64,000 bases of DNA. It comes from Diadema setosum (taxonomy: Eukaryota > Echinodermata > Echinoidea > Diadematoida > Diadematidae). The position numbers were made by a program, and so were the translations under genes. Below the pieces are notes generated by a model. The model saw only the letters and a program-made list of their open reading frames with translations, did no database searches and was not told the origin of the DNA. The DNA lies in NCBI RefSeq assembly GCF_964275005.1, contig NC_092702.1, positions 1,465,501 to 1,529,500 of the forward strand. Reading direction: 5' to 3'. This document shows, piece by piece, positions 51,524 to 63,873 of this stretch. How positions within the stretch are numbered: the stretch's first letter is position 1; every line of letters begins with the position of its first letter.

Positions 51524-54500
51524 GAAAGTAGTTTGATCCTGTTACCATGAACATGATGGTTAACAAAGGATTTACAGTATACGCACAGAAATGTTTATGT
51601 TAGCAAACAAACGACATTTTTGTTTTTATGGAAAACTATCATTCGAAATCTGAATGAAATTTACAGGAAGAAATCAAAATTGTGCAGACCTCAGGCACCC
51701 CTCATGTTTTAGCTTTAATTGAAGGAATGAGAAGCATGCATGCATGTCAAGTAAATATTCATTGATTCATTATACATGTGGCTAAATGATTTAAATGTTA
51801 TCGACAAAATCGGAAAATCAGAGAAGGAATAAGGAAGATGGCAGTCTGTTTGAAGTCAGATGGTCACTAGAGGGCAGCAATCAATTTGCCATAAGCTCAA
51901 TGGAGAGTTTTCATGTGTTTGTTTTTGTTTCTTTCTTAATGTGTATGTAAGTGCGAGAATGAGACAATCACCTCTGGATGATTATGTTCTTAGGGAAGAG
52001 TGTTTAAGTGAATGAATCACGCAAGCGAAGACAATCGAAGAAGACGTGGAAGAGACGGGTGAAGGAAGAGCTTGGGAAGGTTTGCTTAAAGAGGAAATCC
52101 ACCCCCCCCCCAAAAAAAAAAAAAAAAAAACTTCAAAAGAAAGGGAAAATATTCCCTACAAAAATGACAAATATCACATTAGAAATAAGGAGAATACAGC
52201 TGTATGACATTTTGAAATTTTACATTACGTTTTTAAGTTTTATACTTAAACAGCTGAAATATGCAGTTTTTGTTATTTCTGTATATGAAATGAATAAGAA
52301 ATTGTGAGAGCATGACATCGACTTGCTGATTTGAATATTCATAAGGACTGGTAAAGAAACGTTATCCAAAAAAAGTGAAATTTCAAAGTGTCATATCTTC
52401 CTTATTTCTTATGCGAATTGTTGTCATTTTCTGCAGGGAATTTTTTTTTTCTCTTTCTTTTGAAGTTTATCTATTTTTCGGATGGATGCGCCCCAAATCG
52501 GGAGAGATGGAGAGAAGTTGTCAGAGGGGCTGATGTGAGAGCTCTGAGGTAAATCCACCTACCCCTATTTTCGGGGACAAACTGGGATCAAAACTGGATG
52601 ATGATGGGGTCAAGATGAATTCCTGTATTCAAATTCACGAACACTTTTCCCCTCTACAAAGAAACTAACGAGCGATTTCGGTCATTTGTACATACAACTG
52701 TACTCATACATTTAAATAAAATGTAGGCTACGTGTATCAAGTGCATTAGTTGTTGCATTCCCCCAAATCGTGCCTATAGAATTAATACTACAAGACAATC
52801 GTCTGTTGAGAATGATAAGGGCGTTAAGTGACCACAAAACCCATAGTGTTCAAGACCACTTAACGCCCTTCTCATTCTCAACAGACTTAGTAGTATACTT
52901 TCGAGCCACATGCCATATTTTTATTCACATATTTATTTACAATCATGGAGTTTGGGGATATTTTCAATTCGATTTTTGTTTGCTTTTTGTATGCTTTTTC
53001 TTCTTTTTCTTCGTCTTGAAATCGTAGTACTTATATCGCGGGCGTGCATGGGGAGCACAGTGATATTGTTGTGACAATCGGGACTATTTCACGATGATCA
53101 TATGACAATTTTCAGCCCAGAAATAGACATTGCTGTTAGAAATAAACGTAAACGAGTTTAGGACGAGGTATTTTTGATTTAAGACATGAAATTATACGAT
53201 TTTCTGTCTTCCACAAATTTCATTTTTAATGAGAAGTACACATACCTTCGACTTATTACGGATATGATATATATGAGGTAATAATATTCTCTCTGTCTTC
53301 TAAAAAAGGTTCATCAAGTATTCTTTCACTATCCATTATAATATGCCAGAAAATCAAAATCTGTTGAATTCTCGTTATGATATCTTTATGTCATTGTTCT
53401 TTGTGCAGTGATATCACAAATTCAAGCGATTACGGCACATTGAGTGTACCAAATCGTTATGGAATTCTTAGCTTTTTGAACGGATTTTTAATTTTCCTAA
53501 AACTGCATAAATATGTAATACTAATCTTATAAAATCCACATTTTTATTTGGGTTAAAGATCTCTTTAAGTCAGGAACGAAATATGTTATAACGGTAGACA
53601 TTAAACTTGAATAACGTTATTTGGTCTGTTTATTAGTTTTTGTTCTTGCAGCAAAACCATAAAAACAAACGGGTTTCAGAAGAAAACAACAATTTTATAT
53701 CGTAACAATCAAACATAGTAGATAACAATATTGGAGGGTTCATCACTTGCCCCAATGCTTTTATTTTCCGCCTGCATATAGATTATATATATATTTTTTT
53801 CAAGTTATTTTCTTGTTCCGTGCCAATTTGGTGCTTGTATAAAGTGATCGTCAGGAAACTTAGAACTGTACCTACCTACACAATCATAAATTGCATAGTT
53901 AATTCTCCCCTTTTAAATTCTATACTATTCGCGAGCGATACAAAATGTTCTACTTTCTCACACAAATTTTGATATCTTTCCAACTACTTTGAACCCTGAA
54001 TAATACTAACATTCACTCACGGTTTATTTGCAATAAATCATCATCAAACATTTCGAAAACCAATTACATGTATCTTAATACCTCACATTTTCAATCTGTT
54101 GAATGCAACATTCGTAATGAATGGCATGTCGCTAAATTTTAATTTGCACGGTCATGTAAGGACTGTCAGACAGATTGGCATATTACATGTATATAAACTG
54201 CGATACTTATTGTTGAATCATGATACAATGCACTTATTTCCCCTTACATAATGTCGTCTTGGGCAATCGTAATAAGACCCAAGTATAAATTCGTTGTAAT
54301 TGCAAAACCGGCAATCAAAATAATGTTTACATTTTGTATAATAATACTGCCTCGTTATTCAAGCAGCTGAATACTCCAAAATGATGATGTACATAAATAC
54401 ACAAATTGTACCAAAATGGCGTATTCATGTATAATTATATCAAGAATTTGCACAGCAGTCCTTTCAAAACTTCTTTGTAATACAAACATTCACTCATACC

Positions 54501-54976
54501 CTATATACCAACACAACACTCAACGCAACACTCATACACACACAAGCTCAGTCAAGTCATGCTTATATTTTCTTGTTGAATAAAAAATACTGCCTTTTGT
54601 GATTTATGCAACCATACGAATTATGTTTCATATTATGCTGCAGTGTCGCATGATTTTATACTTTCCTTTTGTGTGTGATTTAGTTATGTTATGTTATGTT
54701 CAATTCCTAACAGCAACGTAATTTTATTTTCCTCAGAAATGAGAAGCAGATTAAATGAGAAACAAATACCACAACAAAACAAAACAAAACAGACACCTCA
54801 AAATAAAAAGGTGGTGTCCGATTTACAATGAAGCCAGTGTTTTTAATTAAACTTAGGAGTATGTATATCGCCGATTTTTTTTTCTTCAAATTTTACACAG
54901 TAGATACTTCCTTTTCCGTATCTGCGACAGAAATGTATTATGTTGGCTCAATACTCGTATTCCACGTGAGAGAGAA

Positions 54977-55009
<33 letters not shown>

Positions 55010-55152
55010 AAAAAACCAGCATTGTTCCAGTGTCATGCAACTTTTGACCAATCAAAACACACTACACGGAACGTGGAGAGCGTCAGAGGGCGCTTTATCA
55101 CTTTCCGCACGTTTCCACCACCAAAGCTAGAGCTGCACCCAGCACGTACGTG
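51524..55152. other. Intergenic stretch, few features
   Basis: AT-rich. 52084 begins 'cttaaagaggaaatccaccc', which looks like the end of a TTAA-type repeat, but the other end is unclear. A hairpin lies at 52786-52895 and a (ga)n tract at 54966-55010. No gene recognised. Confidence 0.45.
52786..52895. repeat. Short hairpin element
   Basis: tctgttgagaatgataaggg.. pairs with ..cccttctcattctcaacaga, about 31 bp per arm with one mismatch, loop of about 25 bases, and tacta/tagta outside. Confidence 0.8.
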
Positions 55153-55487
55153 TATTGACCGATTCTGTGACACGCTATGTGTATTTTTGGCATGGGCGCA
55201 GCCATAGTGGGTGTATCAGCCGACCCCCCCCTCCGCACTCCCCCACCCCTCTCCCTACATTAGCACGCGCGCAGAATGAAAAACTGCTTTAGCCAATAGG
55301 CGTCTCGTATTGAGTGCGCGAATGCTTGCTTAGTGCGCGAACCTTTGTTACAAGTGCGCGATAAACATGTTGCCCGTGGGGTGGGGGAGAGCAGGGGGGG
55401 TCGGCTGAGACACCGCAATTTGAGCTGATGGCTGCGCCCAGTGCCATAAAATGTCTGCTGCCCTCAACGAACCCGAATCGGTCAATA
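55153..55487. repeat. MITE tattgaccgattc, copy 1
   Basis: Inverted ends tattgaccgattc and gaatcggtcaata, TA-bounded, 335 bp. The interior matches the copy at 57354-57676 almost throughout ('gcgcagccatagtgggtgta', 'gccaataggcgtctcgta', 'aagtgcgcg'). Also internally palindromic. Confidence 0.82.
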
Positions 55488-57353
55488 GACCGATTCAATT
55501 TCGATGACCTATTCACCTACCGCCGCTAGCGGCGCTATAACGGTCGCCATAACTGGGGGCCAACGGGGCTTCCAGCGAGCTAGCTACCCAGCGAGTTGCA
55601 CTTGCAGCTCAGCAGCCTAGCGTACCCATCGCGCATAGTTAGCCGGGCGCGGCCGCTGCGCCGCGGCCGGCGACCGCCGACCGCCGGCGCCGCGCTAATA
55701 TTGTGATTGTTTACTCACTGTGGAAAAGTCATTCAGCGGCTTTTAATGCCTTTCTTTTGGACAAATTGAGTGATTCAGACATATTGATCTACTTTGAAAG
55801 CTTCAAAGGAAGGATCAGGAAAACACATTGTGCAGTTGTTGGGTGCACAAATAACAGAAAAAATGGAAATGGAAGCTGCACGGCAGTGTGTGAAATTCAG
55901 ACACCGCTGACGCATGATAAATTAAGGCAAAATTAAAGACAATTTTAAGTGAAATACAACGGTATAAAAATCCAGAGATTTCGAAACAATCTATGTCTAC
56001 TAAATTCTCTATTTAATTAGGTTATCACTGCATAATGTATTATTCGTAAAATATGTTTTTCATCTTAGAAGACAAGTTTAGATCAAAGAATTTGAAAATT
56101 CACTTCTTTTTTTTATCCTTGGTGTCCTACTTGCCAAAGTTAGAATACACTTCCTGGCTAGACTTTACTATTATGACAAACATTTTACAGCCTACACTAC
56201 AGCTAAATAAAATGTTTCAAGATTCGTTAAATTCTTACATTGTTTTCACTTCTTCAATGTTCAGCACTGAATTGACCATAGGCCTATTCAATTTTGGCCT
56301 GGAACTCTGATTCTGAATTTGACTTTTGATAAAGTGATACCTATAAATATCAAACCATGCATGGATGGTGGCAAACATCCGTTTCATAATCATACTAAGA
56401 AAGTATGATTTAAAAATCACTTTTGTAGATTATAATACAATGTATAGGCGTTAGCGTGATGTTATGCAAGGTTACTTAGACCTAATATAGGCCTACAGTA
56501 GAAGTTTTGGTTGTAGTCGTAAGTTAGGCATAGAAACGCCTATGTAGATTAATATTCCGTTTGGTTTACTTATATAGTTAGGCTTGCCTGACGTTATCGA
56601 CGACCGAAAATGATATAGGATGTAGGGTTCTAGAAGTCAATAGGTCTACCTCTAGTCTGGACTCTTGCCTAGATTTCTAGACAAGATCTATCGTTAGACA
56701 GATTCTACCCTGCTGGCCCGACACTCCCGAGTAAAGGCAAAAGCGTGCCCTAAAAAGGTTAAGTTAACTGATAGCTTGCAATTTATTGCGCCATATCTAG
56801 CTCAAGATTCTTATTCATTATTTGTATTTAATTATATCAGTTAACTTGCCAACAGCCTAGGCTTCTTAGCAAGACGTCTGCCTGCGCCTAGCAATAATTC
56901 TCCCCAGCGGTTTTTATTCTCTTTTAATACACAAATGTGAATATACGGGGCTTACACGCGAATACCCAAGACATCGCCAAAGAAATAGAGTCTACAAACA
57001 TTCATGGATCGTACCGATATTTACCTTGAAATTCAAGTTTTGGCTACAGCCGTATGTCATCTACCCATTCGCTCATAGTCGGTATAAGTTGTTTAATTTT
57101 TTTTTTATTTTTAATTAGCTTGCGAAAAAAAAAAAAAGTAGACTCTAGTTGTCACAAAGCCAGATGCGTCGATCGCTGCCAGCGCCAGAGATAGCTAGCT
57201 GGCCGGCTGGCGCCGGGTGGTTAGAGCACTGGCTGCCGCTGGCATGCACCCTTGCCACGCACGCAGGGGGCTTGCCGACCCGGCCTGTTTGGCCCCCAGT
57301 TATGGCGTCGCCTTAAGAGGGCGCACTTCCATGAACAGTCGCTTGAATCGGTC
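55488..57353. mobile_element. Inverted-repeat DNA element with THAP-like frame
   Basis: Left end gaccgattcaa.. and inverted right end match again inside at gccataactgggggccaa (both ends), giving a terminal repeat of about 75-85 bp with gaps. TA lies outside each end, shared with the bracketing MITEs. The interior is AT-rich with a short THAP-like frame. Possibly a degraded THAP-carrying transposon (P or Kolobok type); superfamily uncertain. Confidence 0.55.
55703..55936 (+). pseudogene. THAP-like zinc-finger fragment
   Basis: The frame includes RKTHCAVVGCTNNRKNGNG, which fits the start of a THAP C2CH finger (C-x-V-x-G-C-x-N). The later conserved parts (the proline/phenylalanine motif and CxxH) are not recognisable before the stop at 55936. 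A splice acceptor-like 'aggatcag|gaaaac' precedes it. Only a fragment; function not claimed. Confidence 0.35.
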
Positions 57354-57676
57354 TATTGACCGATTCTGTGACGCGCTATGTGTATTTTTGGCATGGGCGC
57401 AGCCATAGTGGGTGTATCAGCCGACCCCCCCTCCGCACTCCCCCACCCCTCTCCCTACACTAGCACGCGCGCAGAATGAAAAACTGCTTTAGCCAATAGG
57501 CGTCTCGTACTGAGTGCGCGAATGCTTGCTTAGTGCGCGAACCTTTGTTACAAGTGCGTGTAAACATGTTGCCCGGGGGTGGGGGAGAGCAGGGGGGGTC
57601 CGCTGATACACCCACTATGGCTGCGCCCTGTGCCGTAAAATGTCTGCTGCCCTCAACGAACCCGAATCGGTCAATA
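57354..57676. repeat. MITE tattgaccgattc, copy 2
   Basis: 323 bp, same orientation as copy 1, TA at both ends. Confidence 0.82.
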
Positions 57677-60600
57677 CTTACGACTAGTAACATAGCCACT
57701 TGTGATAAGACTGCCTAAAAGATTGTAATTCTCCGCTTAGATGTAGATATGATTAATGTAACCTCGAACACATGCCATAAGGTTTCGGTTAGATTGTCCT
57801 TTCATAGACTGCCAAAGAGAAAAATAAGACTTCTAGGTCTATACCTCTTCAAGTTCCGTTCTTTGGCTCGATCACCCAACGACAGGGTAGAGTCTGTCTG
57901 AACCAAAGTGGGTAGCCTTTTATGCTGGGTGAAATCTCGCCGGATTTCTGGCTGAGCATGACGTGCCGAGGTGAACAAGCACTGCGGCCAACATGATGAA
58001 CCTCCGCTGTAAATATCAAGCAACACGGAGTTTTGAAGTAACTGTGTGGATAGACAGAAAGATCCGTCTGTCCGGAGAACTCTTTTATATTTTGCCATTA
58101 ACGCTGTCCTCCGTAGGGGATCCGTGAAGCCAGACGTAGTCTCCGCGGAACATTCCCCGACGGACAGATACAGACCGATCTTTCGGTCAACTGTGTGGAG
58201 TAAGTCCAACGATCACTTGCGCTATTTCATTGTGTCACTCATGATTCTATGAGCAAATGATGAGCTGTCTGGAACATGGATAATAAAATTTGACAAAAAA
58301 AGGAAAGCTAAATTTTGCTGCATCATATTATAGATCTCTAGATCAGATGTGGTCCAGGACTCCAGTCCTGCATATTGCAGCAGATGGTGTCTCTGGCCTT
58401 GACTTGATGAGCAGAAATTGCAACCAGCCCTCGGTGCCCCAGGATTAATGTTAATACAGCTACAACATACAAGTCCTTTTTTCACAAATCATAAGCTGTC
58501 AAACGATTTTAAGGCAAACCATTTACCGATATATCCAGTTATATTAAACTGCACTAGCGACCCTAACCGCAGCAGCGACCCCATACGGACAAATACGTAC
58601 CGTACAGCGCCCCGCGACGGGGTTATAGCGACCCCAACACGTACCGTTGCTACCTGTACTATATAGTATAGTAAGGGTACTAGGTCTCGCGCAGGGACTT
58701 AATGATCGCGCATAGCGTAACTGCGTATAGCAAGCAATATTACGCGTAGGGCTAAGCGCAAAATTTGCCGATACGCCCATGGAATAAAAATACCTGACAA
58801 TCGCTAAACATGAGAAGAAAGCAGGTAAGAAATTTTGATTTCAAACAAATTTTTCACTAAATTTCCAATTTTTTGGAACAAATTTTTCACTAAATTTCCA
58901 ATTTTTTACCTTATAATTTACCTACCTTAGCTTAAAATCTTTTTTAAGGATGTTGTAGCCTAGACGTGTCGTCTCGCTTGTCTCGTTCGTATGATCGTAG
59001 CCGATAGAATTCGTAATTTGTTCGATCGATCGTTGATAATATTCTACGAAAGCCGAAGCACGCTACAGCCGCAGAGAGGAGCAGACACTTTCACGCATGA
59101 AACTACATAGGGCAGCTGCGCGATCTTTACATACCCCGAGAAATTGAACGCATAAAATCAAGTCCGACATACAAACGGCGACAGCGCACTACTCCGTCAT
59201 CGTATCATCAGGAGATTCTGGGAGGTGATTTTTCTGCATTTTCGTGATATTTATTAAGAAATTCAGGTACGATCGTGGAATAATTTTTATTACACGAGCA
59301 TCACAAATTTTCGTGCGCGATATCTAGACCCCTCAACCATACTAGTAACGGCGCCCTGCACCGGGATTACGATATCTACAGAGTTTATACAACTAGCAGG
59401 GGCGGATCCAGAAATTCCGAAAAGGGGAGGGGGGGGGGGGGAGCACCAAAAAAAAAAAAAAAATTCTGGTGCGACTTGCGGGTTTCAATCATTTCATTTT
59501 TATGATGATTTTATTCTTTTTATTTCTCTTGTTTTACTAGCCCGACCAGACGCTGTTAATACTCTATGTACAGCGGCGACTGGGCTGTGTATAGTTATTG
59601 TTTTACCAAAAACAAGGGGGCATGTGCACTGCCAAGAACGCTCCAGGACCAAGGCATAATAGTCTGTTCATACAGAGCTTCGAGTGTTCAGAGAGGGGTT
59701 CAGAAATGCTGAAATGCCCTGTATAAAAGGTAGGCCTATTGGTTTTAGTGCAGCCCACCTCACAGAAACCCTGCAAAATATAGGTTCTAACTTTGAAAGT
59801 GTGCAAAAATCATTAATTATTGAAAAAGAATCTCTTGAGATGGGTTCCTCTTTGTTTTAGGTTCTGCCATGCTTAGCCTAGAGGTTAACTTCAACTTTCA
59901 TAGAAATTGGACAACCATTGATAGATGCTGGTGTTTTTAACACACCAGCATCTATCAGTGGTTGCCCAGTAAACACACACCTTCACATATAACTCAACAT
60001 TATGGGCTACAAACAATGCAAGATCTAGGGTTTAACTATTTCTATACAACTGTTACACAGATGCAGCTGGCATCTTATTTTCTGTGCAAATTTATATCCA
60101 TGTGTGAAATAGAAGCAAAGTTATGTAGAGCCTACAGCATTCTGGCAAAAAAAAAAAATAATTGTGGTCTTATTTTGATATCCCTCGGATCCCTCTTTTA
60201 AAGCTAGAAAAAGAAAAAAAAAAGAGTTGATACAGCAGAACCCTGTGATAGCAGATCAAATACAATGTAAAAGTGGACATTTTCGTGAAACCAGAAGCTA
60301 GTCCCAAAATAAAAGCACGCAAATATTTTTGCATGCCATATATTCCAGTTTTTAGCAATTGTCCCGATTCCATGGAATTAACAGCACGCGAAATCCATCT
60401 TACCAAGCCGAGCACAAAGAATTTCTTATGCGAAAATATCCTCTTTTACAGTAGCAGACACTGTTGTAACAAAGTATAATATTGCTAGTCTAAATTACAT
60501 TTCTGATTAACAAGAAACTTGTTCTAGACTAAGAGCAAAGTAACTTTCATGGTCTGAGTTCTCAGATTCAATGAGGTTCTACTGTATGTGTTATAGATAT

Positions 60601-61641
60601 AGGTACATGAGCATTATATGCACAGTTCTTTATGAATTTGTGCATTTCTTGCCTTTGTTGCTGAAGAGCTCACACTTAAGTCTTGCACAGTCCCTTCAAT
60701 CTTATTCAAATCTAGGCATGACATTCACTCGTATTCAGCCAGGAGACTACTCTGGTGGTCATGTATTGGCAGTCACACTCACACAGTATCATATTATATA
60801 GTCTTGCCTTATCACAATCATAGCAACTGATAGTGTATTGCTCCCTGTCACTGAATTCTATTTTACAGATGTCATAACAAAAACAAGTATATTTTTGATT
60901 AATTTATGGCACAGATTTGTGATATCACGAATTCAGTCATGTGTGCCACAAATTATCTATTGACAACAAAGATACATAATTTTGTATTTGTCTAATGTTA
61001 ACTTTGAAATTCGATCCATAAATACGTTCTTTAACGCATATCTATCTTATGTTGGTATAAAGCAAAAATAGTAATATGTATGAGATAATAATATTGATTC
61101 AGTGGCTAATGCATAGTAAATAAAATGTGTGTTTTGTGAACATTTTTCAGCATACTTCAAAGGGCAAGCTGTTGGCATCATGAAGGAATAACTTCAGGTT
61201 TTAGTTGCTAAGAAGTGACTTCTTTTGTGTTGTCAGGACTGCTGTTGGTGATGTGTTAAGCCAAGATCTTGAGCTATGTGTTTACATTGAGATGCTGGCT
61301 AGACTGACAATCTTCACCTTGTCTGGATCAATGCAGCAGCAAAGTTAATGTACTTTACAAGGAGAGCTACAAGGTACCCTGTACTTTCAGCTTCTTATAA
61401 TGTTAATTTCAATTGTGCATTGTGTTGCAGAGCAAATATACTGCAAGTTAATTTGAAAAAGAGAGATAAAGATATAACTGAGTAGAGTTGATTTTCTATC
61501 AAATGTGTGGACAAAATGACTTCTGGTATCCTATTAATCTTAATGAGAAAGCCAGACCCCCGAAGGAAGAAAATTATGGTCAGGAGGAATTAATTAAAGA
61601 ATTTCGTGTGATGATATTCAAGGATTTTGTCTCTTTTTTAG
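57677..61641. other. Intergenic stretch
   Basis: Contains a local inverted repeat near 58050-58190 ('agaaagatccgtctgtcc'/'gacggacagatacagaccga'), a 31-bp duplication near 58840-58905 ('caaatttttcactaaatttc'), a hAT-like end near 59397 ('caggggcggatccagaaatt') with a poly-G/poly-A run, and a MITE at 60261-60453. A 135-codon minus-strand frame at 57802-58209 is not recognised. Confidence 0.4.
60261..60453. repeat. MITE, TAAAAGTGGA family
   Basis: tacaatgtaaaagtggacat to atatcctcttttacagta, with the shared interior 'aataaaagcacgcaaatatt'. Confidence 0.7.
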
Positions 61642-61786
61642 TGAAGAGGGTTTGAAGGTACTTGAATCAGAAGATGATAGTCTACCAATGATTGAAATCC
61701 AGATCAGATTGGAGGTCTGTGTACCACACAATGGGCAGCGAATTGTCACAAATTGGCCACAATCTGAAGTTCATTGCCCCCTGGAG
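61642..61786 (+). CDS. Candidate exon of an unrecognised gene
   Basis: Acceptor TTTTTTAG|TGAAGA and donor CTGGAG|GTATCA bound an open frame EEGLKVLESEDDSLPMIEIQ.. rich in alternating hydrophobic residues. It could instead read on to a TAA at 61993. It resembles beta-sandwich proteins in style, but I cannot name a family. Confidence 0.3.
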
Positions 61787-62384
61787 GTATCACCCCTTTT
61801 TGTCATCTCACTCATTCATTGCAGTGAACCCTTTATCCTTCTAAAGAATCTTCAGATAAAAGGCCTCCACTCCCTATACAGGTGTTTTGATCCTTGTGGG
61901 ATTGCTGGTATGAAACTTGATGTAGTGAACCGTAATACTTTGAGGGACAGTTGTGATGAGTACAAAGACGTCCTGGTTTGTGGTGTCTTTTAACTTTTTT
62001 TTTTCTCTCTCTAAAAACAGCAGGAACTCAGTAGATAATCTTGGTCTTGTTGATAAGAATCATTCAGAATACAACATTTGCCCCCCTTTAGTGACTTTGG
62101 AGTATTTACTTAAGTAAAAGCAATGTTGAGGAAATTAGTTCATGAACTGATTTAGTTTATTTTCAAAATGTCAGCAAGATTAGGAATGTCTACAGAAAAT
62201 TTTAACTGTGTCATCACTTGCAGCTACAAGATGAATTCTTACCAATGAAGCTATTAAAGAAAAGAATCCATACTCAAATAAGGCAATTACAAATTGTATA
62301 AATTTCTGTAAGTCTTGCATTCCATTATCATCAAAATTATCATCTCAATGAATTCTTCAAAGATGTGAATTGAAATTCTTTCAG

Positions 62385-62666
62385 ACATATCATTGGCTTA
62401 CAGAGGAATCCAGCAATGCAAATACTAGGATTCAGGAAAGATTTTCAGATGACATTCATTCATGGGATAGAACTCTATTTTCAAACACCAGAGTCGGCAG
62501 AGACCATTCTCAAACACTAGAGACCATCCTCAAACACCAGAGATCAATTTCAAACACCAGACACCATTCTCAAAATACCGGAGACCATTTCTCAACACCA
62601 GAGACCATTTTAAACACCAGTGAAGACAAAGACAGAATAGGACATTCTTGCATATATATGGCTCAT
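62385..62666 (+). CDS. Candidate exon with in-frame minisatellite
   Basis: Acceptor TTCTTTCAG|ACATAT and donor GCTCAT|GTAAGT; 94 codons open in phase 0, which fits the donor at 61786. The middle (62480-62620) is a 20-21 bp repeat giving repeated NT/HQ-S/R-DHS words. Function unknown. Confidence 0.3.
62480..62620. repeat. 20-21 bp minisatellite
   Basis: About seven degenerate copies of 'accattctcaaacaccagag'. Confidence 0.85.
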
Positions 62667-63050
62667 GTAAGTTAGTTAATGCTTCAAAATAATAATGTAT
62701 TGATTTATGGGTAAACAGAAGGAACTACTGTATCATATTTTCATCCAGTGACTTAAAAAAAAAAAGAGCTTCAGTTAATGTCCAAAGTAGGCTAGTATAG
62801 CAAGATATAAGAATAATCAGCATTAATGTTTAATTGTCTTCAGTGCTGTATTAAACAATTCACTCATGCATGTTTTTGTTTGTTTGTTGTTTGTTTGTTT
62901 GTTTTTTGGTTATGTTTATGGCTTATTTGTTGAAATGTGGAATATGGAACAATAAAAAAACAAAACAAATAATTGAAAGCCATCACCTTCTCTTTATATC
63001 TTTCTTTCTCTTGCTCTTTATCTTTGTCCCCCACCCCTTCTTTATCCCAG

Positions 63051-63213
63051 AGTAAACATGCATGGGAACCCCACTACTCCTTCAGAGAAGATTCATGTGA
63101 GCTGGGAAGGTCCCTTCTCTTTGTATGACAGAGGTGAACATGTGGTATCTTCCCTGCAAGAAGGTAGTACCTCCTTGCTACCTGCAAGCTGGAATGTTCA
63201 GTCGTCCTGGAAG
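63051..63213 (+). CDS. Candidate exon of an unrecognised gene
   Basis: Acceptor TTTATCCCAG|AGTAAA after a long pyrimidine tract and donor TGGAAG|GTGAGA bound 54 open codons (VNMHGNPTTPSEKIHVSWEG..). Its entry phase does not fit the donor at 62666, so either another exon lies between them or they belong to different transcripts. Confidence 0.35.
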
Positions 63214-63244
63214 GTGAGAGATCTGTGAGAACATCTGGCAGTCT

Positions 63245-63327
63245 TAACCCATTGAGGATGGGCTGATTTTGCCACAACACACATTTCCCATAGACACCTG
63301 CCCGAGCATACTCAGGACTCGTACTTA
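63245..63327. repeat. TAACCCGTTGAGGACG MITE, right end lost
   Basis: Starts ttaacccattgaggatgggc and loses the family sequence where 'ttaaaggacaagttcatctt', probably the end of another TTAA-type repeat, begins. Confidence 0.65.
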
Positions 63328-63620
63328 AAGGACAAGTTCATCTTCACAGACATTTGGGTTGAGTGAATGCAGCAATATTAGTGGAACACATGATCAGTGA
63401 GAGTTTGAGGAAAATCGGACAATACGTTCAAATGTTAAGAATTTTGTAAGTTTCTGCTAAGTCACGGCTGGATGAGAAGACTACTATAGCTTGTGATGTC
63501 ACATGAGTACAATGATGTAAAGAAGGTATAAAGAAAATTCAACATATTTTCACTTTTCTCGCATAACAAAAGGTCACTCAACTTCTCTCTTTTAGAAGGC
63601 AGGGGTAATAATATTGGTTA

Positions 63621-63873
63621 CAGCTCGTTATTCCGAAGGCTCTTAAGTCCGAAGATTCGTTATTCCGAAGGTTCGTTATTCCGAATTTCATTTTCGGATT
63701 AACAAATCTTCGGAATAACGAACCTTCGGAATAACGCCACAAATTTTCGGACGAACCCTTTTTCATTTTCGGATTAACGAACCTGTAGGTATAGGGAATT
63801 TGTGTGTTTCTGATTAACGGACCTTCGGAATAATGGACCTTCGGAATAGAGAACCTTCGGAATAACGAACAGC
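63621..63873. repeat. Palindromic TTCGGAATAACGAACC element, short copy
   Basis: cagctcgttattccgaagg at the left and ccttcggaataacgaacagc at the right. The first half carries ccgaaggttcgttattccg words, the second half their complements. Confidence 0.72.

Noticed and set aside
57802-58209. 135-aa minus-strand frame as a gene
   Set aside because: No family recognised, no clear splice or promoter context, and part of it lies in a local inverted repeat.
61642-61993. TRAPPC10 C-terminal fragment
   Set aside because: A loose pattern match (..CP....VI.L....PF..) came to mind, but neighbouring candidate exons do not continue the similarity and the better splice site falls inside the match.
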